NCBI RefSeq assembly: GCF_947496855.1
Contig: NZ_CANMED010000007.1
Location: 372,001-436,000 of the forward strand
Direction of reading: 5' to 3'
Origin: an uncultured Aquimarina sp.
GTDB taxonomy: Bacteria > Bacteroidota > Bacteroidia > Flavobacteriales > Flavobacteriaceae
DNA length: 64,000 bases
A program made the position numbers and the translations under genes. Every line of letters starts with the position of its first letter. The first letter of the stretch is position 1. The notes below the pieces were generated by a model, which was given only the letters and a program-made list of their open reading frames with translations, was not told where the DNA came from and did not search any database. Shown here one piece after another: positions 43,888-51,664 of this stretch.

Positions 43888-45099
43888 TTATTTTGATGTA
43901 ATAGCCTGAGCAGCAATATAACCACCTGTCCAAGCATTCTGAAAATTAAACCCTCCTGTTATGGCATCTATGTTTAACACCTCTCCTGCAAAATATAAAT
44001 TCTTATGTTTCTTACTTTCAAAAGTTTTAAAATTTATCTCTTTAAGATCAATTCCTCCTGCTGTAACGAATTCTTCCTTAAATGTGCTCTTGCCGTTTAC
44101 CCTAAAAACACCTTTGGTCAGTTCTTCTGAAAGCTTGTTGAGTTGTGATTTATTAGTATCTGCCCATCGAGTTGTACTCTCCATACCAGAAGCAGCTACT
44201 AAACTTTGCCAAAGTCTTTTAGGTAGTTCAAACTGGGCATATTTAGACACTTGTTGTTTTGAATTTTTATTTTTTAATACTTTGAGCATATTCAATGCTT
44301 CTTCTTGGGAATACCCATGTATCCAATTAACAATTATCTCAAAATTATATTGATATGAATTTAACTCTATTGCTCCCCAAGCAGAAAGTTTAAGAATCGC
44401 TGGACCACTCATCCCCCAATGCGTAATAAGCAATGGGCCATCACTAGATAATTTGGAATTCTTTACTTGAACGGAAGCATTGGTTGCTATTCCTGGTAAA
44501 CCTTTAATTCTATTATCTTTTATATTAAAGGTAAATAAGGATGGAACTGCATCGATGGTTTGATGATCCAAGGAATTAAGTTTTGTCCAAATTTTAGGAT
44601 TACTACCTGTCGCGATCATCAGTTTTACTGTTTCAAAATCCCCGTGACTAGTGATTAGTTTCCAAATCTCTTTTTCTTTAAAAAAATCTTTAACCGAATG
44701 ATTCGTCAGAACCTCAATACTTAACCGTTTGGTTTCTGACAAAAAACAATCAATAATCGTCTGTGACGAATCAGAAACAGGAAAGATTCTTCCATCCTCT
44801 TCTATTTTCAATTCCACCCCACGATGATCAAACCACTCCATAGTATCCCCTGTCATAAAAGTATGAAAAGGTCCTTTTAGTTCTTTCTCTCCTCTTGGGT
44901 AATTCTTACTTAAATCATCAGGAATAAACTCTGCATGTGTTACATTGCATCGGCCTCCTCCAGAGATCCGGACTTTAGATAGCACTTCTTTTCCTCTCTC
45001 GAGAATAGCTATTTTCAGACTTGGATCTTTTTCTGCTACATTAATCGCAGTAAAAAATCCAGCTGCTCCACCGCCAATTATTAAGAGATCATACTGCAT
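43888..45099 (-). CDS. BaiN/HI0933-like NAD(P)/FAD-dependent oxidoreductase
   Basis: The 403-residue product has the FAD Rossmann site LLIIGGGAAGFFTA, the family block KVRISGGGRCNVTHAE, and a C-terminal GEVLNIDAITGGFNFQNAWTGGY. These are marks of the HI0933/YhiN/BaiN flavoproteins of uncertain reaction. Its first base overlaps the stop of the GDPD gene by one base, so they are cotranscribed (45776 to 43330). Confidence 0.92.
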   Translation of the reverse strand: MQYDLLIIGGGAAGFFTAINVAEKDPSLKIAILERGKEVLSKVRISGGGRCNVTHAEFIPDDLSKNYPRGEKELKGPFHTFMTGDTMEWFDHRGVELKIEEDGRIFPVSDSSQTIIDCFLSETKRLSIEVLTNHSVKDFFKEKEIWKLITSHGDFETVKLMIATGSNPKIWTKLNSLDHQTIDAVPSLFTFNIKDNRIKGLPGIATNASVQVKNSKLSSDGPLLITHWGMSGPAILKLSAWGAIELNSYQYNFEIIVNWIHGYSQEEALNMLKVLKNKNSKQQVSKYAQFELPKRLWQSLVAASGMESTTRWADTNKSQLNKLSEELTKGVFRVNGKSTFKEEFVTAGGIDLKEINFKTFESKKHKNLYFAGEVLNIDAITGGFNFQNAWTGGYIAAQAITSK

Positions 45100-45776
45100 T
45101 AAGCAAAATTAGGGAAATCTGTAATGATACCATCAACCTTCCAGGTTTTTGATGATTCTATCTTGGACAGATCATTTACAGTCCAGGTATACACCTCATA
45201 ACCTTTATCCTTAGCCAAAATAACTTCTTCTTTTTGCAAAGAATAGATGGGTGGATGTACAGAAAATGCTTCTAACGTTTCCGATACATTTAATATGGAA
45301 GGGATATTTTTTTCAGTTAGCACTCCTAATTTAAATGTAGAAGTGCTAGATTTTATTTGAAATAACTGAGAGTGATCAAAACTAGATAAGATAAAATGAT
45401 CATAATCCCATTTCGAATCTTTGATTTGTTTTTCTAAAAGCTCTACAACAGGAATAGCCGTTCCTACTCCTTTTAACTCTATGTTAAGAGTACATTTAGC
45501 ATTCACAAAATTTAATACTTCGTCGAGAGTAGGAATCTTATATTCTTCTCTAGTTCTATATTTTTTTAATTCTTGTAAAGTAAATTCTGAAACTTTTCCT
45601 GTACCATTGGTTGTTCTTTGCAATGTTTCATCGTGGATAACTACAAGTTCCCCTGATTTACATTTATGAACGTCGATTTCTACTCCGTTTACATTACACT
45701 TCAAAGCCTCGGCTATAGACTCTAATGTATTTTCGGCAACCAATCCAGCTGCTCCACGATGTCCAAATATCTTCAT
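45099..45776 (-). CDS. Glycerophosphodiester phosphodiesterase
   Basis: This 225-residue TIM-barrel enzyme has the GDPD signature: HRGAAGLVAENTLESI at the start and EIDVHKCKSGELVVIHDE, with the metal-binding Glu/Asp/His set. It hydrolyses glycerophosphodiesters to glycerol 3-phosphate and an alcohol. There is no signal peptide, so it should act in the cytoplasm. First gene of the three-gene operon. Confidence 0.92.
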   Translation of the reverse strand: MKIFGHRGAAGLVAENTLESIAEALKCNVNGVEIDVHKCKSGELVVIHDETLQRTTNGTGKVSEFTLQELKKYRTREEYKIPTLDEVLNFVNAKCTLNIELKGVGTAIPVVELLEKQIKDSKWDYDHFILSSFDHSQLFQIKSSTSTFKLGVLTEKNIPSILNVSETLEAFSVHPPIYSLQKEEVILAKDKGYEVYTWTVNDLSKIESSKTWKVDGIITDFPNFA

Positions 45777-45809
45777 CTGCTTAAATATTTTTAATCACTT
45801 ATAAATTAA

Positions 45810-46373
45810 TTAAAAAGCATATCCTATCGTAAATGATAGTATTGGCAACACAATATTATCTGTACGAGTTTGACCATAACCTATACCGCCTTCAAAACCT
45901 ATATGGAGCCAATCGAAATATGTTCTCTGTATTCCATACGCTAACCCAATTACTGACAGGTCACTTTCATCTCTAAAAAGATCTTCTTCATTACCTTCTA
46001 GGTTCTCAAGAAAACCCTTTGTAAAATAATAAGTCCCTTTTAATGCTATAAAATTACCACTGTTTTTGGAAATGTTTTTACCTTTTTCTTCTCTTTGTTT
46101 CAGGTTATAATAGTATCGGTACTGACCATCAATTATTGGAAGAATCGCAAAGTTAGTCTCTAAATTTCCATTAAAATCCTCGCTAGATCCAATACCCCAT
46201 AAAAAACCCGCATTTAATAATAAGGTAGAGTTTTTAGTAATCCCAAATTCAACTTCTGCTCCTGGAGCTAAAAAATTTATTCGAAATTGGACAGATTCTA
46301 CCTTTGTCATATCCTGAGCAAAAGAGGAACACACAAATAGATTACACACTAAAATAAAAATTACTTTTTTCAT
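45810..46373 (-). CDS. Outer-membrane beta-barrel protein (small)
   Basis: The protein has a signal peptide ending FAQ and a body of about 165 residues with alternating strands ending in PILSFTIGYAF, a typical barrel end. The ATG at 46373 is chosen; an ATG eight codons upstream adds an unlikely tail. No substrate known. It sits alone between the GDPD and acyl-CoA dehydrogenase genes, separated from the latter by a hairpin. Confidence 0.7.
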   Translation of the reverse strand: MKKVIFILVCNLFVCSSFAQDMTKVESVQFRINFLAPGAEVEFGITKNSTLLLNAGFLWGIGSSEDFNGNLETNFAILPIIDGQYRYYYNLKQREEKGKNISKNSGNFIALKGTYYFTKGFLENLEGNEEDLFRDESDLSVIGLAYGIQRTYFDWLHIGFEGGIGYGQTRTDNIVLPILSFTIGYAF

Positions 46374-46404
46374 TGATTTGATTTTTTGCAGCGGCAAATA
46401 TCCA

Positions 46405-46434
46405 TAAAAAACGCCTTAGAAAAACTAAAGCGTC
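46405..46434 (-). terminator. Intrinsic terminator of the acyl-CoA dehydrogenase gene
   Basis: On the reverse strand ACGCTTTAG and CTAAGGCGT pair (one G-T) around five T, and a T-run follows, so it ends transcription from the gene at 46455-47633. Confidence 0.75.
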
Positions 46435-46454
46435 ATTATTTTAATAACTAAGTA

Positions 46455-47633
46455 TTATTTGAAAGCTGAAATCCCAGTAATATCCATTCCTGTAATCAAT
46501 AGATGAATATCATGAGTTCCTTCATAAGTAATTACACTTTCCAGATTCATCATATGCCTCATAATACTATACTCTCCTGTAATTCCCATTCCACCAAGAA
46601 TTTGTCTAGCTTCTCTAGCAATTTTTATCGCCATATCTACATTATTACGTTTTGCCATAGAGATCTGAGCAGTAGTAGCCTTTCCTTCTTCTCTTAAAAC
46701 TCCCAATCTCCAAGCAAGCAATTGTGCTTTAGTTATTTCGGTAATCATTTCTGCAAGCTTTTTTTGTTGAAGTTGCGTTCCTCCAATAGGTTTATCGAAC
46801 TGAATTCGTTCTTTAGAGTAACGTAACGCTGTATCATAACAATCCATTGCCGCTCCAATAGCACCCCAAGCGATTCCAAAACGAGCAGAATCCAAGCACC
46901 CTAAAGGAGCTCCCAATCCGCTTTTTCCTGGCAATAGGTTTTCTTTAGGCACTTTTACATTATCAAAAATAAGCTCTCCTGTTGCTGAAGCACGAAGTGA
47001 CCATTTATTATGAGTTTCTGGAGTAGAGAAACCTTCCATACCCCGTTCTACAACAAGTCCGTGGATTCTTCCCTCTTCATTTTTTGCCCAAACCACTGCT
47101 ATATCGGCAAAAGGAGCATTGGATATCCATAACTTAGCTCCGTTAAGCAAATAATGATCACCCTTATCTTTAAAATTAGTAGTCATGCCGCCAGGGTTCG
47201 ATCCATGATCAGGTTCAGTAAGCCCAAAACATCCCATAAATTCTCCTGATGCTAGCTTAGGAAGATACTTATTTCGTTGTTCTTCGCTACCGTATTTCCA
47301 AATAGGATACATCACCAAAGAAGATTGTACTGAAGCCGTAGAACGAACTCCCGAATCGCCTCTTTCTATTTCCTGCATAATCAATCCGTAGCTAATCTGG
47401 TCCAATCCCGCTCCTCCATACTTCTCTGGAATATAAGGACCAAATGCTCCTATTTCTGCTAATCCGTTAATAATTTGATTTGGAAACTCTGCACGCTGAG
47501 CATATTCTTCGATGATAGGAGATACATCTCGTTTTACCCAACTACGAGCAGCATCGCGAACTAACTTATGCTCATCTGTTAAGAGTTCATCTAAATTATA
47601 ATAATCTGGTGCTTCAAAAAGATCGGGCTTCAT
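46455..47633 (-). CDS. Acyl-CoA dehydrogenase, glutaryl-CoA dehydrogenase type
   Basis: The 392-residue flavoenzyme has the family marks CFGLTEPDHGSNPGGM, KLWISNAPFAD, and TYEGTHDIHLLI with the catalytic Glu near 369. The EGTHDI block, together with the LQQKKLAEM segment, matches glutaryl-CoA dehydrogenases (lysine and tryptophan breakdown) better than short-chain acyl-CoA dehydrogenases. Substrate specificity is inference. It has its own promoter and terminator. Confidence 0.88.
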   Translation of the reverse strand: MKPDLFEAPDYYNLDELLTDEHKLVRDAARSWVKRDVSPIIEEYAQRAEFPNQIINGLAEIGAFGPYIPEKYGGAGLDQISYGLIMQEIERGDSGVRSTASVQSSLVMYPIWKYGSEEQRNKYLPKLASGEFMGCFGLTEPDHGSNPGGMTTNFKDKGDHYLLNGAKLWISNAPFADIAVVWAKNEEGRIHGLVVERGMEGFSTPETHNKWSLRASATGELIFDNVKVPKENLLPGKSGLGAPLGCLDSARFGIAWGAIGAAMDCYDTALRYSKERIQFDKPIGGTQLQQKKLAEMITEITKAQLLAWRLGVLREEGKATTAQISMAKRNNVDMAIKIAREARQILGGMGITGEYSIMRHMMNLESVITYEGTHDIHLLITGMDITGISAFK

Positions 47634-47652
47634 TATATTTCTTATTTAAGTT

Positions 47653-47802
47653 TTATACTATTTTCAAAATTATGGCCATTAAACCACTAACAAATGTAAT
47701 TAATGAAAAAAGAGCAACCAATTTTTTTTGACTTGTTAAAATATAATACAAAACACTAAGGATATCTAATACAATAAAATTTATAATAGCAAAACCACTC
47801 AT
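47653..47802 (-). CDS. Possible small two-helix membrane protein
   Basis: A 49-codon frame begins with ATG at 47802 and encodes a hydrophobic peptide (MSGFAIINFIVLDILSVLYY, then a short KK turn, then LVALFSLITFVSGLMAIIL). It would cross the membrane twice. The turn has TSQKK and the protein ends in KIV. Its 3' end overlaps the predicted promoter of the acyl-CoA dehydrogenase gene. No homology can be judged; it is a candidate, not a firm gene. Confidence 0.45.
   Translation of the reverse strand: MSGFAIINFIVLDILSVLYYILTSQKKLVALFSLITFVSGLMAIILKIV
47665..47693 (-). promoter_or_regulatory. Bacteroidota-type promoter of the acyl-CoA dehydrogenase gene
   Basis: On the reverse strand TTG (47693-47691), 18 bases and TAATTTTG (47672-47665) fit the consensus. 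The start codon at 47633 is about 32 bases further on. Confidence 0.65.
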
Positions 47803-48024
47803 AACAGAAGTACGTCGGTTTTAAATTTTTAAGAATTTGTGGATAAATTCCGCATTTGTAAACTGATTTCTACACATTTTAGATACTCTTAACATTATTA
47901 ATATTTTATTTAAAAAACTGATAATTAGATAATTATCTCATAAATTGTCATTAAAAATCATATGGCACAATTATTCCTCTATACTAAGCAACGAAATAAA
48001 GAATAATTAAAACCTAAGAACAAA
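47803..48024. other. Promoter region of the PepSY-like gene
   Basis: No gene visible. AT-rich stretch with no exact TAnnTTTG element. It separates the small membrane frame (reverse) from the forward gene at 48025. Confidence 0.4.
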
Positions 48025-48336
48025 ATGAAAAATTTATTTGTATTACCAGTAGTAGCTTTTGGACTTTTATTAGGAACGCAAAGTATCAATGCAGAAGAAA
48101 CGTCTTCTGACGAAACTATAGAGATTACTGCTCAGGAAAAATATATCGAATTAGCTGTTGAAAACTTACCACAACCTGTACTTGACGCTGTGGCAAAAGA
48201 CTTTGCAGGGGCAACTATAAGTAAAGCTGCCGCTAAGGAAGATGCTTCTGAGTTTAAGTTAGAACTTACTAAAGAAGATGGAGAAGCAGTAGAAGTACAT
48301 TGTGACGCTGAAGGAAATTGGGTTGCAAAAGACTAA
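48025..48336 (+). CDS. Small secreted PepSY-like protein
   Basis: The 103-residue product has a signal peptide (ending NAEE) and one PepSY/BLIP-like repeat: QPVLDAVAKDFAGATISKAA followed by FKLELTKEDGEAVEVHCDAEGNWVAKD. Proteins of this kind are common in Bacteroidota envelopes and of unknown role. It stands alone and ends with a strong terminator. Confidence 0.75.
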   Translation: MKNLFVLPVVAFGLLLGTQSINAEETSSDETIEITAQEKYIELAVENLPQPVLDAVAKDFAGATISKAAAKEDASEFKLELTKEDGEAVEVHCDAEGNWVAKD

Positions 48337-48410
48337 TTACTGCAAAAATCTTAAGAGTGTTGATTTATAGAAATATAAATTAAACTTCGTAGAGTGATTG
48401 AATTTGGAGA

Positions 48411-48440
48411 AAAGGAGCATTATTATAATGCTCCTTTTTT
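48411..48440 (+). terminator. Intrinsic terminator
   Basis: AAAGGAGCATT and AATGCTCCTTT form an 11-bp stem with a five-base loop and a T-run, directly after the PepSY-like gene. It can also end the convergent gene trmN6. Confidence 0.88.
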
Positions 48441-48457
48441 TATTTACTTCTCTTCTA

Positions 48458-49171
48458 TTACATTTTAAGGTAAAAATCTCTAGTCAATTCTATATACTCT
48501 TTAGTATATTCATGCCTTGTTTTTTCTATAATCAGTTCCTCTGATTCGAAATCCAATTTATCAAATCCGAATAACATCATACTTCTTTTAATCTCAGAAG
48601 AAGTATTTCCTTTAACCCTTGTAATTTTTCGAGGATATAACCCTACACTTTTCGCTATATCTATAGCATTATCTTCTTCTTTATAAGGAAGTATGATAGC
48701 AAATTTTCCGTTTTCTGACAATAAATGAGATACACCTATAAATAGATGTTGAAATGGTAGGGCGTCTTCAAATCTAGCCGTATCTCGACTTACATTAGTT
48801 GTTTTATAATCATCTGTGTAAAACGGAGGGTTACTAATTAGTAAGTCATATTCATCATCTATCTCCTGAAAAAATTCCTGAAAAGAAGCGTGGTAGCAAA
48901 ACAATCTATCTCCCCAATCCGAGGCTTCAAAATTTTCTACTGCTTGCTCATACGCATCATCATCAATTTCTATAGCATCTATGGTTTCAACATAAGATCG
49001 TTGAGCCATCATTAATGCGATAACTCCAGTTCCTGCACCTATATCTAAAATCGAATTTATCTCATTAGATATTGGAACCCAAGAACCCAGCAAAACCCCA
49101 TCGGTACCTATCTTCATAGCACAACGGTCCTGATGTATCGTAAATTGCTTAAACTGGAATGGTTTAGACAT
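48458..49171 (-). CDS. trmN6: tRNA1(Val) (adenine-37-N6)-methyltransferase-like protein (TrmN6)
   Basis: This 237-residue class I methyltransferase starts FQFKQFTIHQDRCAMKIGTDGVLLGSW, has the SAM motif LDIGAGTGVIALMMAQ and the catalytic N6-adenine motif NPPFYTD. That combination identifies the TrmN6/YfiC family, which methylates A37 of tRNA1(Val). It lies three bases after rimM and in the same operon, consistent with a translation-linked role. Confidence 0.9.
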   Translation of the reverse strand: MSKPFQFKQFTIHQDRCAMKIGTDGVLLGSWVPISNEINSILDIGAGTGVIALMMAQRSYVETIDAIEIDDDAYEQAVENFEASDWGDRLFCYHASFQEFFQEIDDEYDLLISNPPFYTDDYKTTNVSRDTARFEDALPFQHLFIGVSHLLSENGKFAIILPYKEEDNAIDIAKSVGLYPRKITRVKGNTSSEIKRSMMLFGFDKLDFESEELIIEKTRHEYTKEYIELTRDFYLKM

Positions 49172-49174
49172 CTA

Positions 49175-49699
49175 TTATAAGTAGAGATCGATCAATCCCT
49201 CTGGAGTATTTACAAAAACTGTATTAGTCTCTCTATCGACCTTATCTATAAATTCATCATTCATTGGTATTAGAATCTCAATACCATCCCGATCAATCTC
49301 GAAAAGTGCCTGACTTGTGGTATCGTTGATATGCTTAATAACGCCTACCTCTCCAAAAGTACTGTCTATAATTTTAAAACCTATAACTTCGTGAAAATAG
49401 AATTTATCTCCATCAAGTTTAGGTAAAAGATCGATAGGCAGATATATTTCTGCTTTCATCAGATCATCTGCATCTTCTTCTGAATCTACATCTTCAAATT
49501 TCACACGAAGCAAATCACTTTTATGAAGTGAACTTTTTTCAATAAAAAATGGAACCAGGTTTTTATTATAATTAATAAAAACCGATTCCATTTTTACATA
49601 ACTTTCGGGCTCGTCAGTATCAAGCTTTATCAACAATTCGCCTTTAAAACTAAATTTGCTTACGATTTTGCCTAGATAGAAGCAATCTTCTTTCTTCAT
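49175..49699 (-). CDS. rimM: Ribosome maturation factor RimM
   Basis: The 174-residue product has the N-terminal RimM barrel (YLGKIVSKFSFKGELLIKLDTD) and a C-terminal PRC-type barrel (YFHEVIGFKIID, TSQALFEIDRDGIEILIP). RimM assists 16S rRNA processing and assembly of the 30S head. It follows rpsP by 14 bases, the conserved order, and precedes trmN6. Confidence 0.95.
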   Translation of the reverse strand: MKKEDCFYLGKIVSKFSFKGELLIKLDTDEPESYVKMESVFINYNKNLVPFFIEKSSLHKSDLLRVKFEDVDSEEDADDLMKAEIYLPIDLLPKLDGDKFYFHEVIGFKIIDSTFGEVGVIKHINDTTSQALFEIDRDGIEILIPMNDEFIDKVDRETNTVFVNTPEGLIDLYL

Positions 49700-49713
49700 C
49701 GTTAGTAATGCAA

Positions 49714-50247
49714 CTATTCTTCCTCGTTGCTAGTTTCTTCATTTGCTTCCGCTTCTGTAGCGTTAGCAGCAGCTTCTTCTGCTTTAGCAGTTGCTTCTGC
49801 TTCTGCAGCATCAGCTTCACGCTTAGCATTCACTTCTTTTTCTGCAGCAAGTGCTTTTGCTTTAGCATCAGACTCTGCTTTAGCTAAAGAATCTTTCTTA
49901 GCACCAACAGTTCCTTCTTTTTCTTCAACCCAAGCTTTGAATTTTTCTTCAGCTTGTTCTTCAGTCAAAGCACCTTTTCTAACTCCACCAGCAAGGTGGT
50001 TTTTCAGCATTGCTCCTTTATAAGAAAGAATAGCTCTAGCCGTGTCAGTAGGTTGTGCTCCATTTTGTAACCATTGCACAGCTCCATCAACATCTAAGTC
50101 AACAGTCGCTGGATTGGTATTCGGATTGTAGGTACCTAATTTTTCCAAATATCTACCATCTCTTTTTGATCTAGCATCTGCTGCTACGATCCAGTAAAAA
50201 GGCTTTCCTTTTTTACCGTGTCTCTGTAATCTTATTTTAACAGACAT
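49714..50247 (-). CDS. rpsP: 30S ribosomal protein S16 with long C-terminal extension
   Basis: The first 80 or so residues are a normal S16 ([36 protein letters not shown]). The protein then continues to 177 residues, where bacterial S16 usually ends near 80-90. The extra tail has a short conserved part and then a low-complexity helix of Ala, Glu and Lys (about 125-177) ending in EEE. Extended S16 proteins are common in Flavobacteriia. First gene of the rpsP-rimM-trmN6 operon. A TACATTTG box lies at 50302-50295. Confidence 0.95.
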   Translation of the reverse strand: MSVKIRLQRHGKKGKPFYWIVAADARSKRDGRYLEKLGTYNPNTNPATVDLDVDGAVQWLQNGAQPTDTARAILSYKGAMLKNHLAGGVRKGALTEEQAEEKFKAWVEEKEGTVGAKKDSLAKAESDAKAKALAAEKEVNAKREADAAEAEATAKAEEAAANATEAEANEETSNEEE

Positions 50248-50294
50248 AATTAATTAATTTTTGGGTGCTCGACCCCGTTTATAATTTAAGTGCG

Positions 50295-50302
50295 CAAATG
50301 TA
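50295..50302 (-). promoter_or_regulatory. -7 promoter element TACATTTG for rpsP
   Basis: Exact TAnnTTTG on the reverse strand, 48 bases upstream of the rpsP ATG. The matching TTG is not clear. Confidence 0.45.
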
Positions 50303-50503
50303 ATCATTTTTAGAAAATTAGCACTAAAAATAGTTTGTCTTTATTAAGTAACTCAAAGAATCAATTCTATTTCTTGTAAGTTTCAAAAACACAAACAAGT
50401 ATAAAATACCTACTTAATACATTCTGAAACTCTATTTTTATGTATTTCACCGATGATTATTTGTATTTAATCGTTAAAAAATGAAATTTTTATTCAACAA
50501 AAA

Positions 50504-50534
50504 TTGTTTTCTTGAGATTTTAGCCATATGTTTG
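50504..50534 (+). promoter_or_regulatory. Bacteroidota-type promoter of the DUF6252-like lipoprotein gene
   Basis: TTG (50504-50506), 20 bases, then TATGTTTG (50527-50534), which matches both consensus parts. The ATG at 50591 follows 56 bases later. Confidence 0.65.
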
Positions 50535-50590
50535 TCTCGAATATTTAACTATGGTTTTTCCGTAATTAAATTTCTAAAGCCCCCAAGCGT

Positions 50591-51478
50591 ATGATTAAAA
50601 AAATTACCCCACTACTAGCAGTAATCTGCTTAATTTTTAATTCTTGCACAAACGATGTAGAATTTAACACACCAGGATTACAAGCTACAATCGACGGAAA
50701 ATTATTTAGACCTGACATCAGAAAAGCAATTATTCATGATGATGGCACATTAGTAATTGTTGGAAACACTGGCACGGAATCAATAAATTTCACCACCTCT
50801 TCTACTAATATTGGAACCTATAGGCTAGAACAGCAAGCCATTAACAAAGTTAGTTTTGAAGAAGATGATGTGAAATTCATCTCAGAAGATGGAGTAAGCA
50901 ACGGACAGATAGTGATTACAGAAATTTACAACAATCGAGTTTCTGGTAATTTCTATTTTGAAGACTTAAAAGGTAGCAACGGAAAATCTATGAGCTTCAA
51001 GAATGGATGGTTTTATAGATTACCTATAGAGAACTTTGTTCCTGAACCCGAAGAAGAAGAGGAAGAAGAAGAAATTATTATAAATATTGAAGAGGAAGAA
51101 GAAGATCCTGAAATAAATCCTTGTCTTCTTAATGCATCTCTAACTGCTATGATAAACGGTAACGAAATGATCACAGATGATCACGATGCAATTCCATTCG
51201 GAGTAAATAACCCTTCTATTTTTATCAAAGCAAGTAATGAGGATGAAGAAATAGAGATTGTTTTTCCAATAAATGTTGCCGTAGGAACACATTCTTTGAC
51301 AGGATCTGGAAATTATAGTGCTACTTACAGCTTATACAATGATAAATCATCAGCAATCAGAGGAACACTTACGATAACATCACATGACACTGACTCTAAA
51401 TGTATCAGTGGTAGTTTTGAATTTACCACAGCAACTGGAATAATTGTCTCAGAAGGATTATTTGATTACGGATATTAA
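50591..51478 (+). CDS. DUF6252-like lipoprotein with acidic linker
   Basis: The 295-residue protein has a lipoprotein signal (LIFNSC, C19) and two similar beta-rich domains: the first begins LQATIDGKLFRPD, the second LTAMINGNEMITDD. Between them is an acidic run (about 152-172) of almost only Glu, encoded by GAA and GAG. The domain pattern is that of DUF6252 proteins of flavobacteria, whose role is unknown. It should be outer-membrane anchored. Confidence 0.72.
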   Translation: MIKKITPLLAVICLIFNSCTNDVEFNTPGLQATIDGKLFRPDIRKAIIHDDGTLVIVGNTGTESINFTTSSTNIGTYRLEQQAINKVSFEEDDVKFISEDGVSNGQIVITEIYNNRVSGNFYFEDLKGSNGKSMSFKNGWFYRLPIENFVPEPEEEEEEEEIIINIEEEEEDPEINPCLLNASLTAMINGNEMITDDHDAIPFGVNNPSIFIKASNEDEEIEIVFPINVAVGTHSLTGSGNYSATYSLYNDKSSAIRGTLTITSHDTDSKCISGSFEFTTATGIIVSEGLFDYGY

Positions 51479-51500
51479 CCACAACTCAACTATAGTTCGA

Positions 51501-51540
51501 AAAGCGTTCACTAATATGATTGGTGAACGCTTTTTTTTTC
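51501..51540 (+). terminator. Intrinsic terminator
   Basis: AAAGCGTTCAC and GTGAACGCTTT form an 11-bp stem around an 11-base loop and a run of nine T follows, 22 bases after the lipoprotein gene. Confidence 0.9.
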
Positions 51541-51608
51541 AAAAAAGCCGAATACCTGATCGTTGATAAATTAGAATAACTTTTAATCAATGAACTTATC
51601 ATTTTAGT

Positions 51609-51616
51609 TATTTTTG
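51609..51616 (+). promoter_or_regulatory. -7 promoter element TATTTTTG for dnaE
   Basis: An exact TAnnTTTG box that overlaps the TTG codon at 51614. A promoter here means translation must begin further down, which supports the ATG at 51665 as the dnaE start. Confidence 0.5.
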
Positions 51617-51664
51617 AAAATCACTTCCACTGGAAGATTAAACTTTCTCGAAACTGATCTTTTT

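Larger units (their letters stand above)
50248..50590. other. Divergent promoter region, rpsP and a lipoprotein gene
   Basis: No gene. It holds a -7 element for rpsP on the reverse strand (50302-50295, TACATTTG) and a full promoter for the forward gene (50504-50534). The rest is AT-rich. Confidence 0.6.

Noticed and set aside
49727-50023. Ser/Ala-rich forward frame
   Set aside because: It is the antisense of the low-complexity S16 tail.
51614-51664. TTG at 51614 as the dnaE start
   Set aside because: It overlaps a -7 promoter box, and the exonuclease fold begins at the ATG at 51665.
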